From Bacteroidota bacterium (lineage in GTDB: Bacteria; Bacteroidota; Ignavibacteria; Kapaibacteriales; NICIL-2): DNA of 64,000 nt. Below are positions 28,401 through 37,431 of the stretch, piece by piece. The translations under genes and the position numbers were made by a program. The notes under the pieces were generated by a model. It made no database searches. It was given only the letters and a program-made list of their open reading frames with translations, and was not told where the DNA came from. Position 1 is the stretch's first letter, and each line of letters opens with the position of its first letter. The DNA lies in contig JAIBAE010000014.1 in NCBI GenBank assembly GCA_019695345.1, positions 1-64,000 of the forward strand, read 5' to 3'.

Positions 28401-29486
28401 ATGTCCAAACAGTTTAGAAGAAAGCCATCGCGTAAATCTATTGAGAGAACAGATAAGACATCCCTTCGAGGAGATGACCATGTAGAGCTTTCGCGCAGAG
28501 TAAAAAGTACTAATATTAAGCGTGATATTTCGGAGCATTCGCAAAAGGCCACTAAGCGAGGAAGAGTTGTAGGCAGTAAAGGAAGAGACTGGTATATTAT
28601 TGAAGATGGGACACAATCAAATGTAGTTGGTGAATATCACGATACAATTGCCTGCCATGTTGGAGGGTTAGTTTTAACCGAAAATGAAGATGATACAACC
28701 TTGATTGTAGTAGGCGATTATGTTCGGTACCAACCCGATGAGACTGAGCCTAAAGGTGTGATTGTAGAAATTGAAAAACGTACTTCTTTTTTAGAACGTA
28801 AAACCGCCGGAAACCGCTCTGACACTCAGGTTCTGGTATCCAATGTAAATCAGGCAATTATTGTTCATGCTGCAGCTGAACCTTTTTACAGTCGTCGTTC
28901 GATTGATAGATATTTAATATCTGCCGATCAAGGAGAACTATCTCCAATTTTGGTAATCAACAAGATTGACTTGATGGTGAAGCAAATGCTTGAAGAAGAC
29001 CTGATAGTGTATTCTGATGTTCTGGGGATTCCGGTTGTTTTTACCAGTGTTGAAAAGAATGAAGGTATTGAAGAATTACTACAACTTTGTGCAGGTAAAA
29101 CATCGGTGATTGTCGGTCCTTCCGGTGTTGGGAAATCATCGTTAGTGAATGCAATGTTTGGCGAGGATATACAGCTAACCGGTGAGATTAGTGATAAATA
29201 TCAAAAAGGGAAGCACACTACTACGACTGCTTCCCTTTTGGCTTTACCGGATTCAGGTTGTTTGATAGATACACCGGGACTCAGAGAGTTTGGAGTATCA
29301 AATGTTCTAGTTGAAGAACTACCGTTTTTCTTTCACGACTTCGATGAGTTTTACCCCAATTGTAAGTTTCTTCCGTGTACCCACACGCACGAACCTAATT
29401 GTGCTGTAAAGGCAGCTGTAGAAGAAGGTCTGATTGACGAACAACGTTACGATAGCTACCTAAAGATATTAGAATCACTCCAATAA
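28401..29486 (+). CDS. rsgA: RsgA, ribosome small-subunit-dependent GTPase
   Basis: 361 residues with the circularly permuted GTPase order G4-G5-G1-G2-G3: NKID near 186, GPSGVGKSS near 239 (G1), the GKHTTTTA segment (G2) and DTPGLREF (G3). An N-terminal OB-fold region includes GRVVGSKGRDWYI. The C-terminal zinc-binding motif is CKFLPCTHTHEPNC (pattern CxxxxCxHxxExxC). RsgA checks late maturation of the 30S subunit. The first 50 residues are Lys/Arg-rich. Its stop is separated by one base from the gyrB stop on the other strand. Confidence 0.96.
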   Translation: MSKQFRRKPSRKSIERTDKTSLRGDDHVELSRRVKSTNIKRDISEHSQKATKRGRVVGSKGRDWYIIEDGTQSNVVGEYHDTIACHVGGLVLTENEDDTTLIVVGDYVRYQPDETEPKGVIVEIEKRTSFLERKTAGNRSDTQVLVSNVNQAIIVHAAAEPFYSRRSIDRYLISADQGELSPILVINKIDLMVKQMLEEDLIVYSDVLGIPVVFTSVEKNEGIEELLQLCAGKTSVIVGPSGVGKSSLVNAMFGEDIQLTGEISDKYQKGKHTTTTASLLALPDSGCLIDTPGLREFGVSNVLVEELPFFFHDFDEFYPNCKFLPCTHTHEPNCAVKAAVEEGLIDEQRYDSYLKILESLQ

Positions 29487-29487
29487 G

Positions 29488-31485
29488 TTATACGTCGAGA
29501 TTCTTAACATACATTGCGTTCTTCTCAATGAACTCACGTCGTGGTTCTACTTTATCACCCATTAACGTATCAAAGATTAATGCGGCTTCCGCAGCGTTTT
29601 CGATTGTTACTTGAAGCAATGTGCGGGTTTCGGGATTCATTGTTGTTGACCACAATTGCTCCGGGTTCATCTCCCCTAATCCTTTAAAGCGGGAAATAAC
29701 AATACCATCGGCGGTAGCGCCTTCCAGTACTTCTTCAACTTCTTCGGTAATACCTGCTTTAGCTTTTGCTTTGTCTGCTTTCTCTTTACGGATACGGGCT
29801 ATAATTGCATCACGTTCTGCATCATTATACGCATAGTACTCTTGTTTGCCTTTCTTTAACTTATAAAGTGGCGGCTGTGCGATATACACTTTACCAAGCG
29901 TAATCAATTCACGCATATAATTAAAGAACAACGTCATCAACAGCGTACGAATGTGCGAGCCATCCACATCAGCATCTGCCATCAGAATGATTTTACCGTA
30001 ACGTGCTTTTGTGGCATCAAAGTCGTCGCCAAATCCAACACCAATAGCTGTTAGAATTGTACGAATTTCCTCGTTCTCAAGAATCTTATTTAAACGTGCT
30101 TTATGTACGTTTAAGGGCTTTCCTTTTAATGGCAGAATAGCTTGAAATCTTCTATCGCGACCTTGTTTAGCAGAGCCACCCGCAGAGTCACCCTCAACAA
30201 TGTAGAGTTCACAATCTTCCGGCGAGTTGAGTGAACAATCCGCAAGCTTCCCCGGAAGCATGGATGATTCCAAAGCATTTTTACGGCGGACAAGTTCGCG
30301 TGATTTCTTAGCAGCCATTCGGGCTTCGGCAGCTAATACAGCTTTTTCTAATATTCGTTTAGCAACCGAAGGATTTGCATCTAAATACACATTTAATTGC
30401 TCATTCATAATGGTACGAACAATGCCTTCGGTTTCACTATTACCAAGTTTGGTCTTTGTCTGACCTTCAAACTGAGGTTCTGCAACTTTTACAGAAATGA
30501 TTACTGTTAGCCCTTCCTTAAAGTCATCGCCGGTTAACGAGATTTTGTCCATCTTGTTAGCTGCCGCATAACTATTAAGAGTACGCGTCAATGCGGAACG
30601 GAAGCCTGAAACATGTGTTCCACCCTCAACTGTATTGATGTTGTTTACATATGAACTGATTCTATCAGTAAATGTATCATTGTATTCAAAACAAACGTCA
30701 ACTACAGTTTCAGTACCACTATCGCCAGTTGCTTTACCGGTTATGTAAATCGGTTTTATAATAGCTGTAACGGCACTATCAATGTGACGTACAAAATCCA
30801 CTAAACCACCACGGTAGGCAAATGTTTCTCGGCTGCCATCGCGTTCATCGTATAACTCAATTGTAATGTCCGGATTCAAGAAGGCAAGTTCACGTAAACG
30901 GTCGGATACACGTTCACTTTTGAAGTTAACTGTGGAGAAGATTGTAGCATCAGGATAAAAACGTACATTCGTTCCAGTTTTTTTGGTCTTACCAGTTTCG
31001 TAGACAGGTCCGGTAGGAATTCCCATTTCATAATCCTGACGGAAGATTTTTCCTTCACGTTCTACGGTTACTTCGCAACGAGTAGAAAGTGCATTTACGC
31101 ACGATACACCTACACCGTGTAAACCGCCGGATACTTTATATGAGTTCTTATCAAACTTTCCACCAGCGTGAAGTGTACACATAACTACTTCAAGAGTCGA
31201 GATTTTCTTTACAGGGTGCGGACCCGTTGGAATACCACGTCCATCATCTTGTACAGAGCAAGCGCCATCGGCATGAAGGGTCACCAAAATACTCTTACAG
31301 AATCCTGCCAACGCTTCATCAATAGCATTATCTACAACCTCCTGAATCAAGTGGTGCAAACCACGTTCAAAGGTATCACCAATGTACATGGCAGGGCGTT
31401 TACGAACCGCCTCTAATCCTTCAAGTACTTTAATACTGTCTTCACTATACCCACCGTTATTTACTTCATTTTCGTTCTGGGACAT
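29488..31485 (-). CDS. gyrB: DNA gyrase subunit B
   Basis: 665 residues, lacking the large C-terminal insertion of enterobacterial GyrB. The GHKL ATPase motifs are EVVDNAIDEALAGF, DDGRGIPTG and GGLHGVGVSCVNALS. The transducer segment is followed by the TOPRIM motifs EGDSAGGSAKQGRDR (near 430) and DADVDGSHIRTLL (near 503). The C-terminus has GLGEMNPEQLW and RREFIEKNAMYVKNLDV, the GyrB ending. With GyrA it introduces negative supercoils. ParE is the alternative, but the C-terminus and the SAKQGRDR segment favour GyrB. dnaA, recF and gyrA are not adjacent. Confidence 0.95.
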   Translation of the reverse strand: MSQNENEVNNGGYSEDSIKVLEGLEAVRKRPAMYIGDTFERGLHHLIQEVVDNAIDEALAGFCKSILVTLHADGACSVQDDGRGIPTGPHPVKKISTLEVVMCTLHAGGKFDKNSYKVSGGLHGVGVSCVNALSTRCEVTVEREGKIFRQDYEMGIPTGPVYETGKTKKTGTNVRFYPDATIFSTVNFKSERVSDRLRELAFLNPDITIELYDERDGSRETFAYRGGLVDFVRHIDSAVTAIIKPIYITGKATGDSGTETVVDVCFEYNDTFTDRISSYVNNINTVEGGTHVSGFRSALTRTLNSYAAANKMDKISLTGDDFKEGLTVIISVKVAEPQFEGQTKTKLGNSETEGIVRTIMNEQLNVYLDANPSVAKRILEKAVLAAEARMAAKKSRELVRRKNALESSMLPGKLADCSLNSPEDCELYIVEGDSAGGSAKQGRDRRFQAILPLKGKPLNVHKARLNKILENEEIRTILTAIGVGFGDDFDATKARYGKIILMADADVDGSHIRTLLMTLFFNYMRELITLGKVYIAQPPLYKLKKGKQEYYAYNDAERDAIIARIRKEKADKAKAKAGITEEVEEVLEGATADGIVISRFKGLGEMNPEQLWSTTMNPETRTLLQVTIENAAEAALIFDTLMGDKVEPRREFIEKNAMYVKNLDV

Positions 31486-31762
31486 TGACGTGCCTTAAGA
31501 ATCTGTTCAACAAATATTTTACAACTTCATACCCAACGGACTTATTCAAAAATCCGCTACAGAGAATTATTGGGTGCAGGAAAAATACATTTGGAGTGTT
31601 ACGTTTTTGCTGCAAAAATTGCAATACAAAAATACGGATAAATTGGCGTAGAATAAAGGAATTAAAGCCCAACATAGCCCCAAAAACAGGAAAAGTTTTC
31701 CACGTTTTGTTAATGATATTTTTGGCTGGCAGCCCGTATGGCTAAATAAGCAATTACCGTTG

Positions 31763-31919
31763 TTTTTGCATGGACATAACCGCCTGCTACATACACTCGT
31801 TTCCGTGCGACGGAACTGAAACCCGTCCGCGTTAAACCTGCTGTTATAGTAAAGGATACTTCCCGCAAGCTGCGGGTGTTGTGTAGGTACTGATTGGAGC
31901 GGTTTGCGGTAGCAAAACC
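31763..31919. repeat. MITE-like element, family 1, between gyrB and the biotinyl carrier gene
   Basis: The right end GGAGCGGTTTGCGGTAGCAA followed by AA is a good family 1 terminal repeat. The left end (TTTTTGCATGGACATAACCG) is degenerate. The inner part contains a perfect hairpin, CCCGCA-AGC-TGCGGG, at 31862-31876. The right end stops 4 bases beyond the carrier-protein stop. The rest of the 438-base gap, 31486-31762, holds only weak ORFs that overlap on both strands; gyrB promoter elements must lie there but none is distinct. Confidence 0.6.
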
Positions 31920-31923
31920 TACG

Positions 31924-32439
31924 TTATGCTGTAATTACACACAGTAAGTTCCCTTTTTCTACTGCGGTGCCTGCCTCTGCCTGCACACTTTGTATCGTTC
32001 CTGCAATTGGGGATTTAATAATGTTCTCCATTTTCATGGCTTCAAGAACAAACAGATTTTCACCCTTTTTTACGTGTTGACCGGCTGAGACAAACAATTG
32101 TTTTAATAGCCCGGGCATTGGTGCTACAACTTTCTGTGCTGAGTTTTGGTTACCTGCACTGGATTTCAACATCGTTAAGAACTTCACGTTACGCTCATCA
32201 TGCACCTGAAGTTGATATTTATATCCACGCATGGTAATCTCAACATCTCCTTTGGAGTTGGTGTGGAGAATAACCGGAATAGTAGTTCCATTGGTAATTG
32301 CGCGGTACAAATTAGGATGCCCTTCTGCTTTAACTAAAGTAATTTCTGAACCATTAGATAGGGTAACTGTGTTATTTTGTACAGTGATGTCGGTATTTGT
32401 GTTGTCGGGTAAAAAATCGGCTGATACGTTGTACTTCAT
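31924..32439 (-). CDS. Biotinyl (biotin carboxyl carrier-like) protein
   Basis: 171 residues. The C-terminal 70 residues form a biotinyl domain: VVAPMPGLLKQLFVSAGQHV, the biotinylation motif EAMKMEN near 133-139 (the Lys is modified) and SPIAGTIQSVQAEAGTAVEKG. The N-terminal part is a beta-rich domain like that of propionyl- or methylmalonyl-type carriers. It should carry carboxyl-biotin for an acyl-CoA carboxylase or decarboxylase. No carboxylase or carboxyltransferase gene is adjacent, so it is an orphan here. It is divergent from the M14 peptidase with only 17 bases between the starts, so its promoter must overlap the other gene. Confidence 0.88.
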   Translation of the reverse strand: MKYNVSADFLPDNTNTDITVQNNTVTLSNGSEITLVKAEGHPNLYRAITNGTTIPVILHTNSKGDVEITMRGYKYQLQVHDERNVKFLTMLKSSAGNQNSAQKVVAPMPGLLKQLFVSAGQHVKKGENLFVLEAMKMENIIKSPIAGTIQSVQAEAGTAVEKGNLLCVITA

Positions 32440-32456
32440 AGCTTAAAGATAATTTC

Positions 32457-34835
32457 ATGGTTGAATTGTTTGCAAAAATGCGAAATCCTATTGTATTACA
32501 TTCCATATTGGTAATACTTGTTTGTGTTCAGGGTGTACTAGCGCAACCGGCATGGTCGGGTTATTCTGTGGCTCGTTGTTATTTCAATGCTACATTTTCT
32601 CAGAATGAACTGGAAATAGTTGGAATTGAGGCAGAACATGCTATTGTGAAGAATTCTTATGTAGAGGCAGTTGTTGATAGGTTTACCATTCAAGAGTTAC
32701 AACACAGAAATGTAAGAATAGAAATTCTTGTTCCGGACGCCCAGGCATATTACCAGAGGCGTATGGTGGATTCTCAGAATGAGAAGTTAAACCGTATTGC
32801 ATTGCAAAGTGCTCCCCCATCGTTCAACTTGGGAACATACGGAAGTGGGTACTTTACACTTAGCGGTATTTACAGTGAGTTTGCCCGCATGCAAACGGTA
32901 TATCCTGAATTAGTAGCCAACCCTATAACTATTGGAAAGACCTTTGAAAAACGAGACATGTTTGCATGGAAGTTTGGTAGTTCTTCTTCGGGAAACAAAC
33001 CAGAAGTACTCTATACATCGCTTCATCATGCCCGTGAACCGGGCGGAGCTCTTACACTGATATACTTTTTGTGGTGGCTTTTAGACAACTACAAAACTGA
33101 CAGTGAAGCTGCTTACTTACTTAACAACAGGCAAATTTGGGTTATACCGGTTGTAAACCCTGATGGGTATGCCTACAACGAAAAAATAGCTCCTTCCGGC
33201 GGTGGATTGTGGCGAAAAAACAGACGACAGTTTAACGATAGTACATATGGTGTTGATTTAAATAGGAACTATGGTCCGCAGGAGTCTTGGGATGCAAAGA
33301 ATGGCGGTTCATCGGAAGACATGAAAACCGATACCTATCGCGGGACGTCGGCTTTCTCGGAATTAGAAACACAAGCAATAAGAGACTTTTGCAAACAACA
33401 CTCGTTTGTGACAGCTATAAACTACCACACATACGGTAATTTATTGATTTACCCTTTTGACCACATAGCACGCGAATCACCGGACTCTACCCGTTATCGT
33501 TTATTTGCTTATGATGTAACACGTGGAAGCATGTATTCAGCTGGAAGATCAATTCAGACTGTGGGCTACAATGTGCGTGGTGATGCAGATACATGGTTGT
33601 ACCTCCCTTCCGATAAATCAACTCAAACATTTGCATGTACAATTGAAGCCGGTACTGTAGCCGATGGCTTTTGGGCACCAAAGGCAAGATTGATTCCACA
33701 ATGTGCAGAGAACCTCCGTGCAAACTTGCAGGCGGCATGGAGTGCCGCAGGCAATGTTGTTCTTCATCAAAGTACCATCCAAGAACAGTCAAATGGATTA
33801 CAACTATTGTATCGGTTAGCTAACATCGGTTCAGCAAATATTTCAGATGCGCAAGTACAGGTATCCGCCATAACAAATACTATAGAAGTTGATACCACAC
33901 CTCAATCAATTGGTACCATGCAACCTGGTAATGTGCAAGAGTTCATGAGTGATGTAACAACAAAGAGTGGTATAACGAACGGAACAAACGTAAAGGTTGA
34001 AGTTAGAATTACACACTCGGGTGTTTTGAGACGTGACACTATATCGTTTAAGGTGTACAAGCCAACTACGATTGTATTATATGATAGTGCTACATCGGAA
34101 AATGTATCAAAATGGGGTATGAATAAATGGAATAAAGAATATGATAATGAACTAAAACGTTCTGTATTATCCGATAGCCCTTTGGCAAATTATAAAGGTG
34201 ATACAGCTAACTATGTTGTAAGTAATACACAATTAGATTTAACGGATTGCAAAACAGCAACGCTAACCATTACATCGAAATGGAATATGGATGCACATAA
34301 CGATTATGCAACAATTGAAGCATCCACCGATTTTGGTTTTTCATGGATACCGTTGCATGCTAACAGAATGAAACTTGGGCTTGGATTAAGTGGAAGTAAA
34401 CAGAAGAAAGGTGTGTACGGTTTTGCAGGCAACAACCCAATTTGGACAACAACTGAATGTCCGCTTGATACTGTAATAGGAAAAAAGTGTTTTTTGCGCT
34501 TTGGTATGCTAAGCGATGCGTTCAACAACTTTGATGGTTGGAAGATATCAGAGGTTATTGTAAAAAAGTATCCGGAAATCAATACAGAAGTTTACGTAGA
34601 TGAAAATCCTAAATCAACAGTTCAACTACAAGATAACACGTTAAACATTATACCAAATCATAATTTCCGATTGTTAGAATTCTATGACATCTTAGGCAGA
34701 GTACTTTATAAGACCGACGATTTCTCAAAGGGCGACTCCGTAGTATTTCCCTTCAAAATTGAATCTGGTTTGTATGTTTGCATTATCCATTATTCACAAA
34801 ATTTACCTTCCCAAACATTTTTGGTCATCAAATAG
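32457..34835 (+). CDS. Secreted M14 zinc carboxypeptidase with T9SS-type sorting domain
   Basis: 792 residues; the start could instead be the ATG at 32478, which gives the more compact signal peptide MRNPIVLHSILVILVCVQGV. The catalytic domain (about 115-420) has the zinc ligands HAREP near 191 and NYHTYGN near 321, the substrate-binding block VNPDGYAYNEK, DLNRNY, and the catalytic Glu in TIEAG near 396. This is a carboxypeptidase T/A-like M14 enzyme. It is followed by Ig-like regions and a C-terminal sorting domain (LNIIPNHNFRLLEFYDILGR ... GLYVCII ... TFLVIK). It probably trims peptides outside the cell. The next gene starts 14 bases after its stop. Confidence 0.93.
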   Translation: MVELFAKMRNPIVLHSILVILVCVQGVLAQPAWSGYSVARCYFNATFSQNELEIVGIEAEHAIVKNSYVEAVVDRFTIQELQHRNVRIEILVPDAQAYYQRRMVDSQNEKLNRIALQSAPPSFNLGTYGSGYFTLSGIYSEFARMQTVYPELVANPITIGKTFEKRDMFAWKFGSSSSGNKPEVLYTSLHHAREPGGALTLIYFLWWLLDNYKTDSEAAYLLNNRQIWVIPVVNPDGYAYNEKIAPSGGGLWRKNRRQFNDSTYGVDLNRNYGPQESWDAKNGGSSEDMKTDTYRGTSAFSELETQAIRDFCKQHSFVTAINYHTYGNLLIYPFDHIARESPDSTRYRLFAYDVTRGSMYSAGRSIQTVGYNVRGDADTWLYLPSDKSTQTFACTIEAGTVADGFWAPKARLIPQCAENLRANLQAAWSAAGNVVLHQSTIQEQSNGLQLLYRLANIGSANISDAQVQVSAITNTIEVDTTPQSIGTMQPGNVQEFMSDVTTKSGITNGTNVKVEVRITHSGVLRRDTISFKVYKPTTIVLYDSATSENVSKWGMNKWNKEYDNELKRSVLSDSPLANYKGDTANYVVSNTQLDLTDCKTATLTITSKWNMDAHNDYATIEASTDFGFSWIPLHANRMKLGLGLSGSKQKKGVYGFAGNNPIWTTTECPLDTVIGKKCFLRFGMLSDAFNNFDGWKISEVIVKKYPEINTEVYVDENPKSTVQLQDNTLNIIPNHNFRLLEFYDILGRVLYKTDDFSKGDSVVFPFKIESGLYVCIIHYSQNLPSQTFLVIK

Positions 34836-34849
34836 ATATTCTTGTTACT

Positions 34850-36031
34850 ATGTTATCAAAAAATACCATCTATCGTTTCTATGCTATTTCAACGGTTATT
34901 GTATGTTGTTTAACTTTATTACTATCCTGCGGTGAATCATCGGAACACAAGTTAAGTACCGTTGATACAGTTCAAAAAACAACTAAGAAACAAAAAGCAA
35001 AGCACTTAGATATACCTACAGTAACTGAACAGGAATCACAACAAAATATAACGTATAAAGGTCGCAGTATTAATATATCTGTTTGTGGTGTTGATTCCCG
35101 ATTAAATGAGAACGTTCAACACGCAGATGCAAACCATGTGTTACGTTTTTGGGTTGATGAAGGTGCTCTCGAGATAATAGATATTCCAAGAGACACACCA
35201 TGCGAAAATGCGGGTTTAGACTCTAATCTTAATAACTTAGCTAACTTAAGAGCTAACAAAGGTAGAAACACATATTTAAAACGTGTTGCTGAGATTTGTA
35301 GAATACCTAAAATTGACTACTATGTTGAACTGGGCTTTTCGCAAGCAATGGGTGTACTTGAGTTATTAGGACATAAAAAGGAAGCGGATAAGACATTACG
35401 GGTTTTGCGTTCACGCCAAGGGTTCGATGCCGGAGATTACCAACGGTGTTTCAACCAAGGCAATTTTATGAAACAAATGGCTTTGAAACATTTCGATAAG
35501 TCTACAGGCTGGTTTAGAGATCCTTTATTGCGGTCGGGGTTGTTTTTGGTTGAAAGTAATGTTCCACTTGATACTCTAAAATATCTTGTAGATAAATTAG
35601 AAGAGAACGGTTTCCCGGATAACAAAAAATGTTATGTTCATATTATGCCTAATTACGGCTACAAACTTCCTGTGTATGATTTATCTGATGAGAGTATCGT
35701 TACATCACTTAATACGAAAATAGATGAACGATTAAAGCTTAACAGTACAACAGAAACTGACCAAGAGGCATATTGCAATAAGTTTAATAAACTCTTAAGT
35801 GAAGCAACCTCCGATACAGCAAAAAAGCCAAGGGAAACCATTCGGTTATTGACACGACCTTATAACCAACGTTCTTGGATGCAGGTTAAAGATAAATCAA
35901 AACGTTCTGAGTATGCTAAGCAGGTTTGCTTATTGTTAATTACTGCTCATAACAAAGTAAAACAACCCAAAGATGCTCTTAAAATTCTTTCTTTTTATGA
36001 AGAACATAAAGATCTTTTAGAACATTTATAA
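34850..36031 (+). CDS. LytR-CpsA-Psr (LCP)-like lipoprotein
   Basis: 393 residues from the ATG at 34850. A longer in-frame ATG at 34778 would overlap the peptidase gene and bury the signal sequence. The N-terminus MLSKNTIYRFYAISTVIVCC is followed by LTLLLSC, a good lipobox. The LCP-like core has NISVCGVDSR near residue 80, IDIPRDT and IPKIDYYVELGFSQAMGVLELLG. LCP enzymes move glycopolymers from lipid carriers to cell-wall or other acceptors, so a link to the polysaccharide locus that follows is possible. The region after residue 200 is divergent, so the function is less certain. An all-helical C-terminus (about 290-393) is not part of LCP. Confidence 0.7.
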   Translation: MLSKNTIYRFYAISTVIVCCLTLLLSCGESSEHKLSTVDTVQKTTKKQKAKHLDIPTVTEQESQQNITYKGRSINISVCGVDSRLNENVQHADANHVLRFWVDEGALEIIDIPRDTPCENAGLDSNLNNLANLRANKGRNTYLKRVAEICRIPKIDYYVELGFSQAMGVLELLGHKKEADKTLRVLRSRQGFDAGDYQRCFNQGNFMKQMALKHFDKSTGWFRDPLLRSGLFLVESNVPLDTLKYLVDKLEENGFPDNKKCYVHIMPNYGYKLPVYDLSDESIVTSLNTKIDERLKLNSTTETDQEAYCNKFNKLLSEATSDTAKKPRETIRLLTRPYNQRSWMQVKDKSKRSEYAKQVCLLLITAHNKVKQPKDALKILSFYEEHKDLLEHL

Positions 36032-36063
36032 TATTGTTTCCCTCACAGGTTTTCAGAACAATA

Positions 36064-36194
36064 CAGCGCGGCAACCCTGTCCGCTCCAACCGTTGGGAAT
36101 ACGTTCGCGAGAAGTGATGTGATTTAAGCGAGGTTCTCTCCCGCAAGAAGCGTTGAGTTTTGTGTTGATTGTTTGGTGCGGTTTGCGGTAGCAA
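36064..36194. repeat. Composite repeat (family 2 end plus family 1 end) overlapping a gene end
   Basis: The left end, CAGCGCGGCAACCCTGTCCG followed by CTCCAACC, is a family 2 end in inverted orientation. The right end, GGTGCGGTTTGCGGTAGCAA, is a family 1 end preceded by the typical GAGGTTCTCTCCCGCAAGAA block. The right half lies inside the 3' part of the gene at 36124-37431 and supplies its stop codon. Confidence 0.6.
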
Positions 36195-37431
36195 CAACAA
36201 CATTTGTTAACGCATAGAAAATTTGCGCTTGTGCCCATCGGATATATGGAACCTTATTCTTGACGATATTGAAGTGTACTTTTGTGGTAAAATAACCATC
36301 GGGTTCTTGGTACAAACTGAGTAAGCTGTTTACCATAACATTACAATTCTTTGCCGCAGTATTTTTAACTTGTTCGGAAGAACTTCTTTCAGGAAAATTT
36401 TCGCTTATTAAGGTGGCAAGAGAAATACCTTCGGCGTAATCATACATTTCCTTAGAAACTATATTTATTCGTTGTAACTTGGCAAATGGAATAGGCTCTC
36501 CATCGTTTCCAAGCAAGTGTGTTGAATAATATCGATATCCTTTTTCAATTGCATCCCAAAGTGAGTTATTACCTAACACACGGTTGGTTTTCATCAAGTT
36601 TTTCAAGACAAGACATGTATGAAAGTTATCTACAAATGCATCGTTTCTATTAGAAAGAGAATATAACCATGAGCCATCTTCTTCCTGAGTATCTACAATA
36701 AAATTAAGATTACGTTTTGCTGCATTTATATATCTATCACTACCAAATCGTTTCCATGCTTCGGTTAACACAAAAGCACGATATGCATTTGCATTCACTA
36801 CCATTGTGTTATCAATTGGTGAATACGATGTAGAAGACGTTGATGGTGTAATATATTTCTCGTTTAAGTCTTCCAGTGCAAAGGTTGCAATAGATGAAGC
36901 AATTTGTTCATACTCAACCTTTCCTGTGCAATCATATAATTTCAGAAATGCTTCAAAACAATATGGTGTAGTTGTTATGATAGGTGTTGAGCGCTTCCAA
37001 AGGCCTTGATTTGTCTGCCAATCAAATGGATAACCCCAACAATGCCCGTGATAGTTTGCCCCTAACGATTGCTTTAATAATTCCTTACCAACCTCTTCTG
37101 CCTCACGAAGGAATTGTTCATTACCAGTGACTTCGTATAAATTACAGTAACCAAGAATAAAATGTGCATCGGAAATTGGGAAGCGATGTTTCTGCATTCC
37201 TATCCGAGCTACTTTGGGAAACAATATATCAGCAGCAACTAACGGTGCAACTAAAACTCCGCCAACAATTTTACTTTGTAAGTAAACTCTTTTTGCAGTA
37301 ATACCATACCAAGTGCTCCATAAATTATACGGGTCATACGAAGCATATCCATTCTTGTTAACCCACTTTAAGAATAAGTTAATAGAATTTTCAACCTTCA
37401 TTCTATCTATGGAACTACACATATTCTTCAT
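36124..37431 (-). CDS. Predicted alpha/alpha-barrel (six-hairpin glycosidase-like) protein
   Basis: 435 residues with no signal peptide. Repeated helical hairpins with aromatic and Gly-rich turns (NANAYRAFVLTEAWKRFG, NLNFIVDTQEEDGSWLYS, DNFHTCLVLKNLMK, YCFEAFLKLYDCTGK) resemble the toroid found in glycosidase-like and lyase-like proteins of polysaccharide loci. No catalytic residues can be assigned. It overlaps the upstream glycosyltransferase by 17 bases; ATGs at 37422 and 37401 are alternative starts. About 25 C-terminal residues (VVVATANRTKQSTQNSTLLA and on) are encoded by the repeat at 36064-36194, so the original C-terminus has probably been replaced. Confidence 0.7.
   Translation of the reverse strand: MKNMCSSIDRMKVENSINLFLKWVNKNGYASYDPYNLWSTWYGITAKRVYLQSKIVGGVLVAPLVAADILFPKVARIGMQKHRFPISDAHFILGYCNLYEVTGNEQFLREAEEVGKELLKQSLGANYHGHCWGYPFDWQTNQGLWKRSTPIITTTPYCFEAFLKLYDCTGKVEYEQIASSIATFALEDLNEKYITPSTSSTSYSPIDNTMVVNANAYRAFVLTEAWKRFGSDRYINAAKRNLNFIVDTQEEDGSWLYSLSNRNDAFVDNFHTCLVLKNLMKTNRVLGNNSLWDAIEKGYRYYSTHLLGNDGEPIPFAKLQRINIVSKEMYDYAEGISLATLISENFPERSSSEQVKNTAAKNCNVMVNSLLSLYQEPDGYFTTKVHFNIVKNKVPYIRWAQAQIFYALTNVVVATANRTKQSTQNSTLLAGENLA

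Noticed and set aside
31466-31745. Overlapping short frames on both strands upstream of gyrB
   Set aside because: They are mutually antisense in a spacer, with biased composition and no SD; more likely the gyrB leader.
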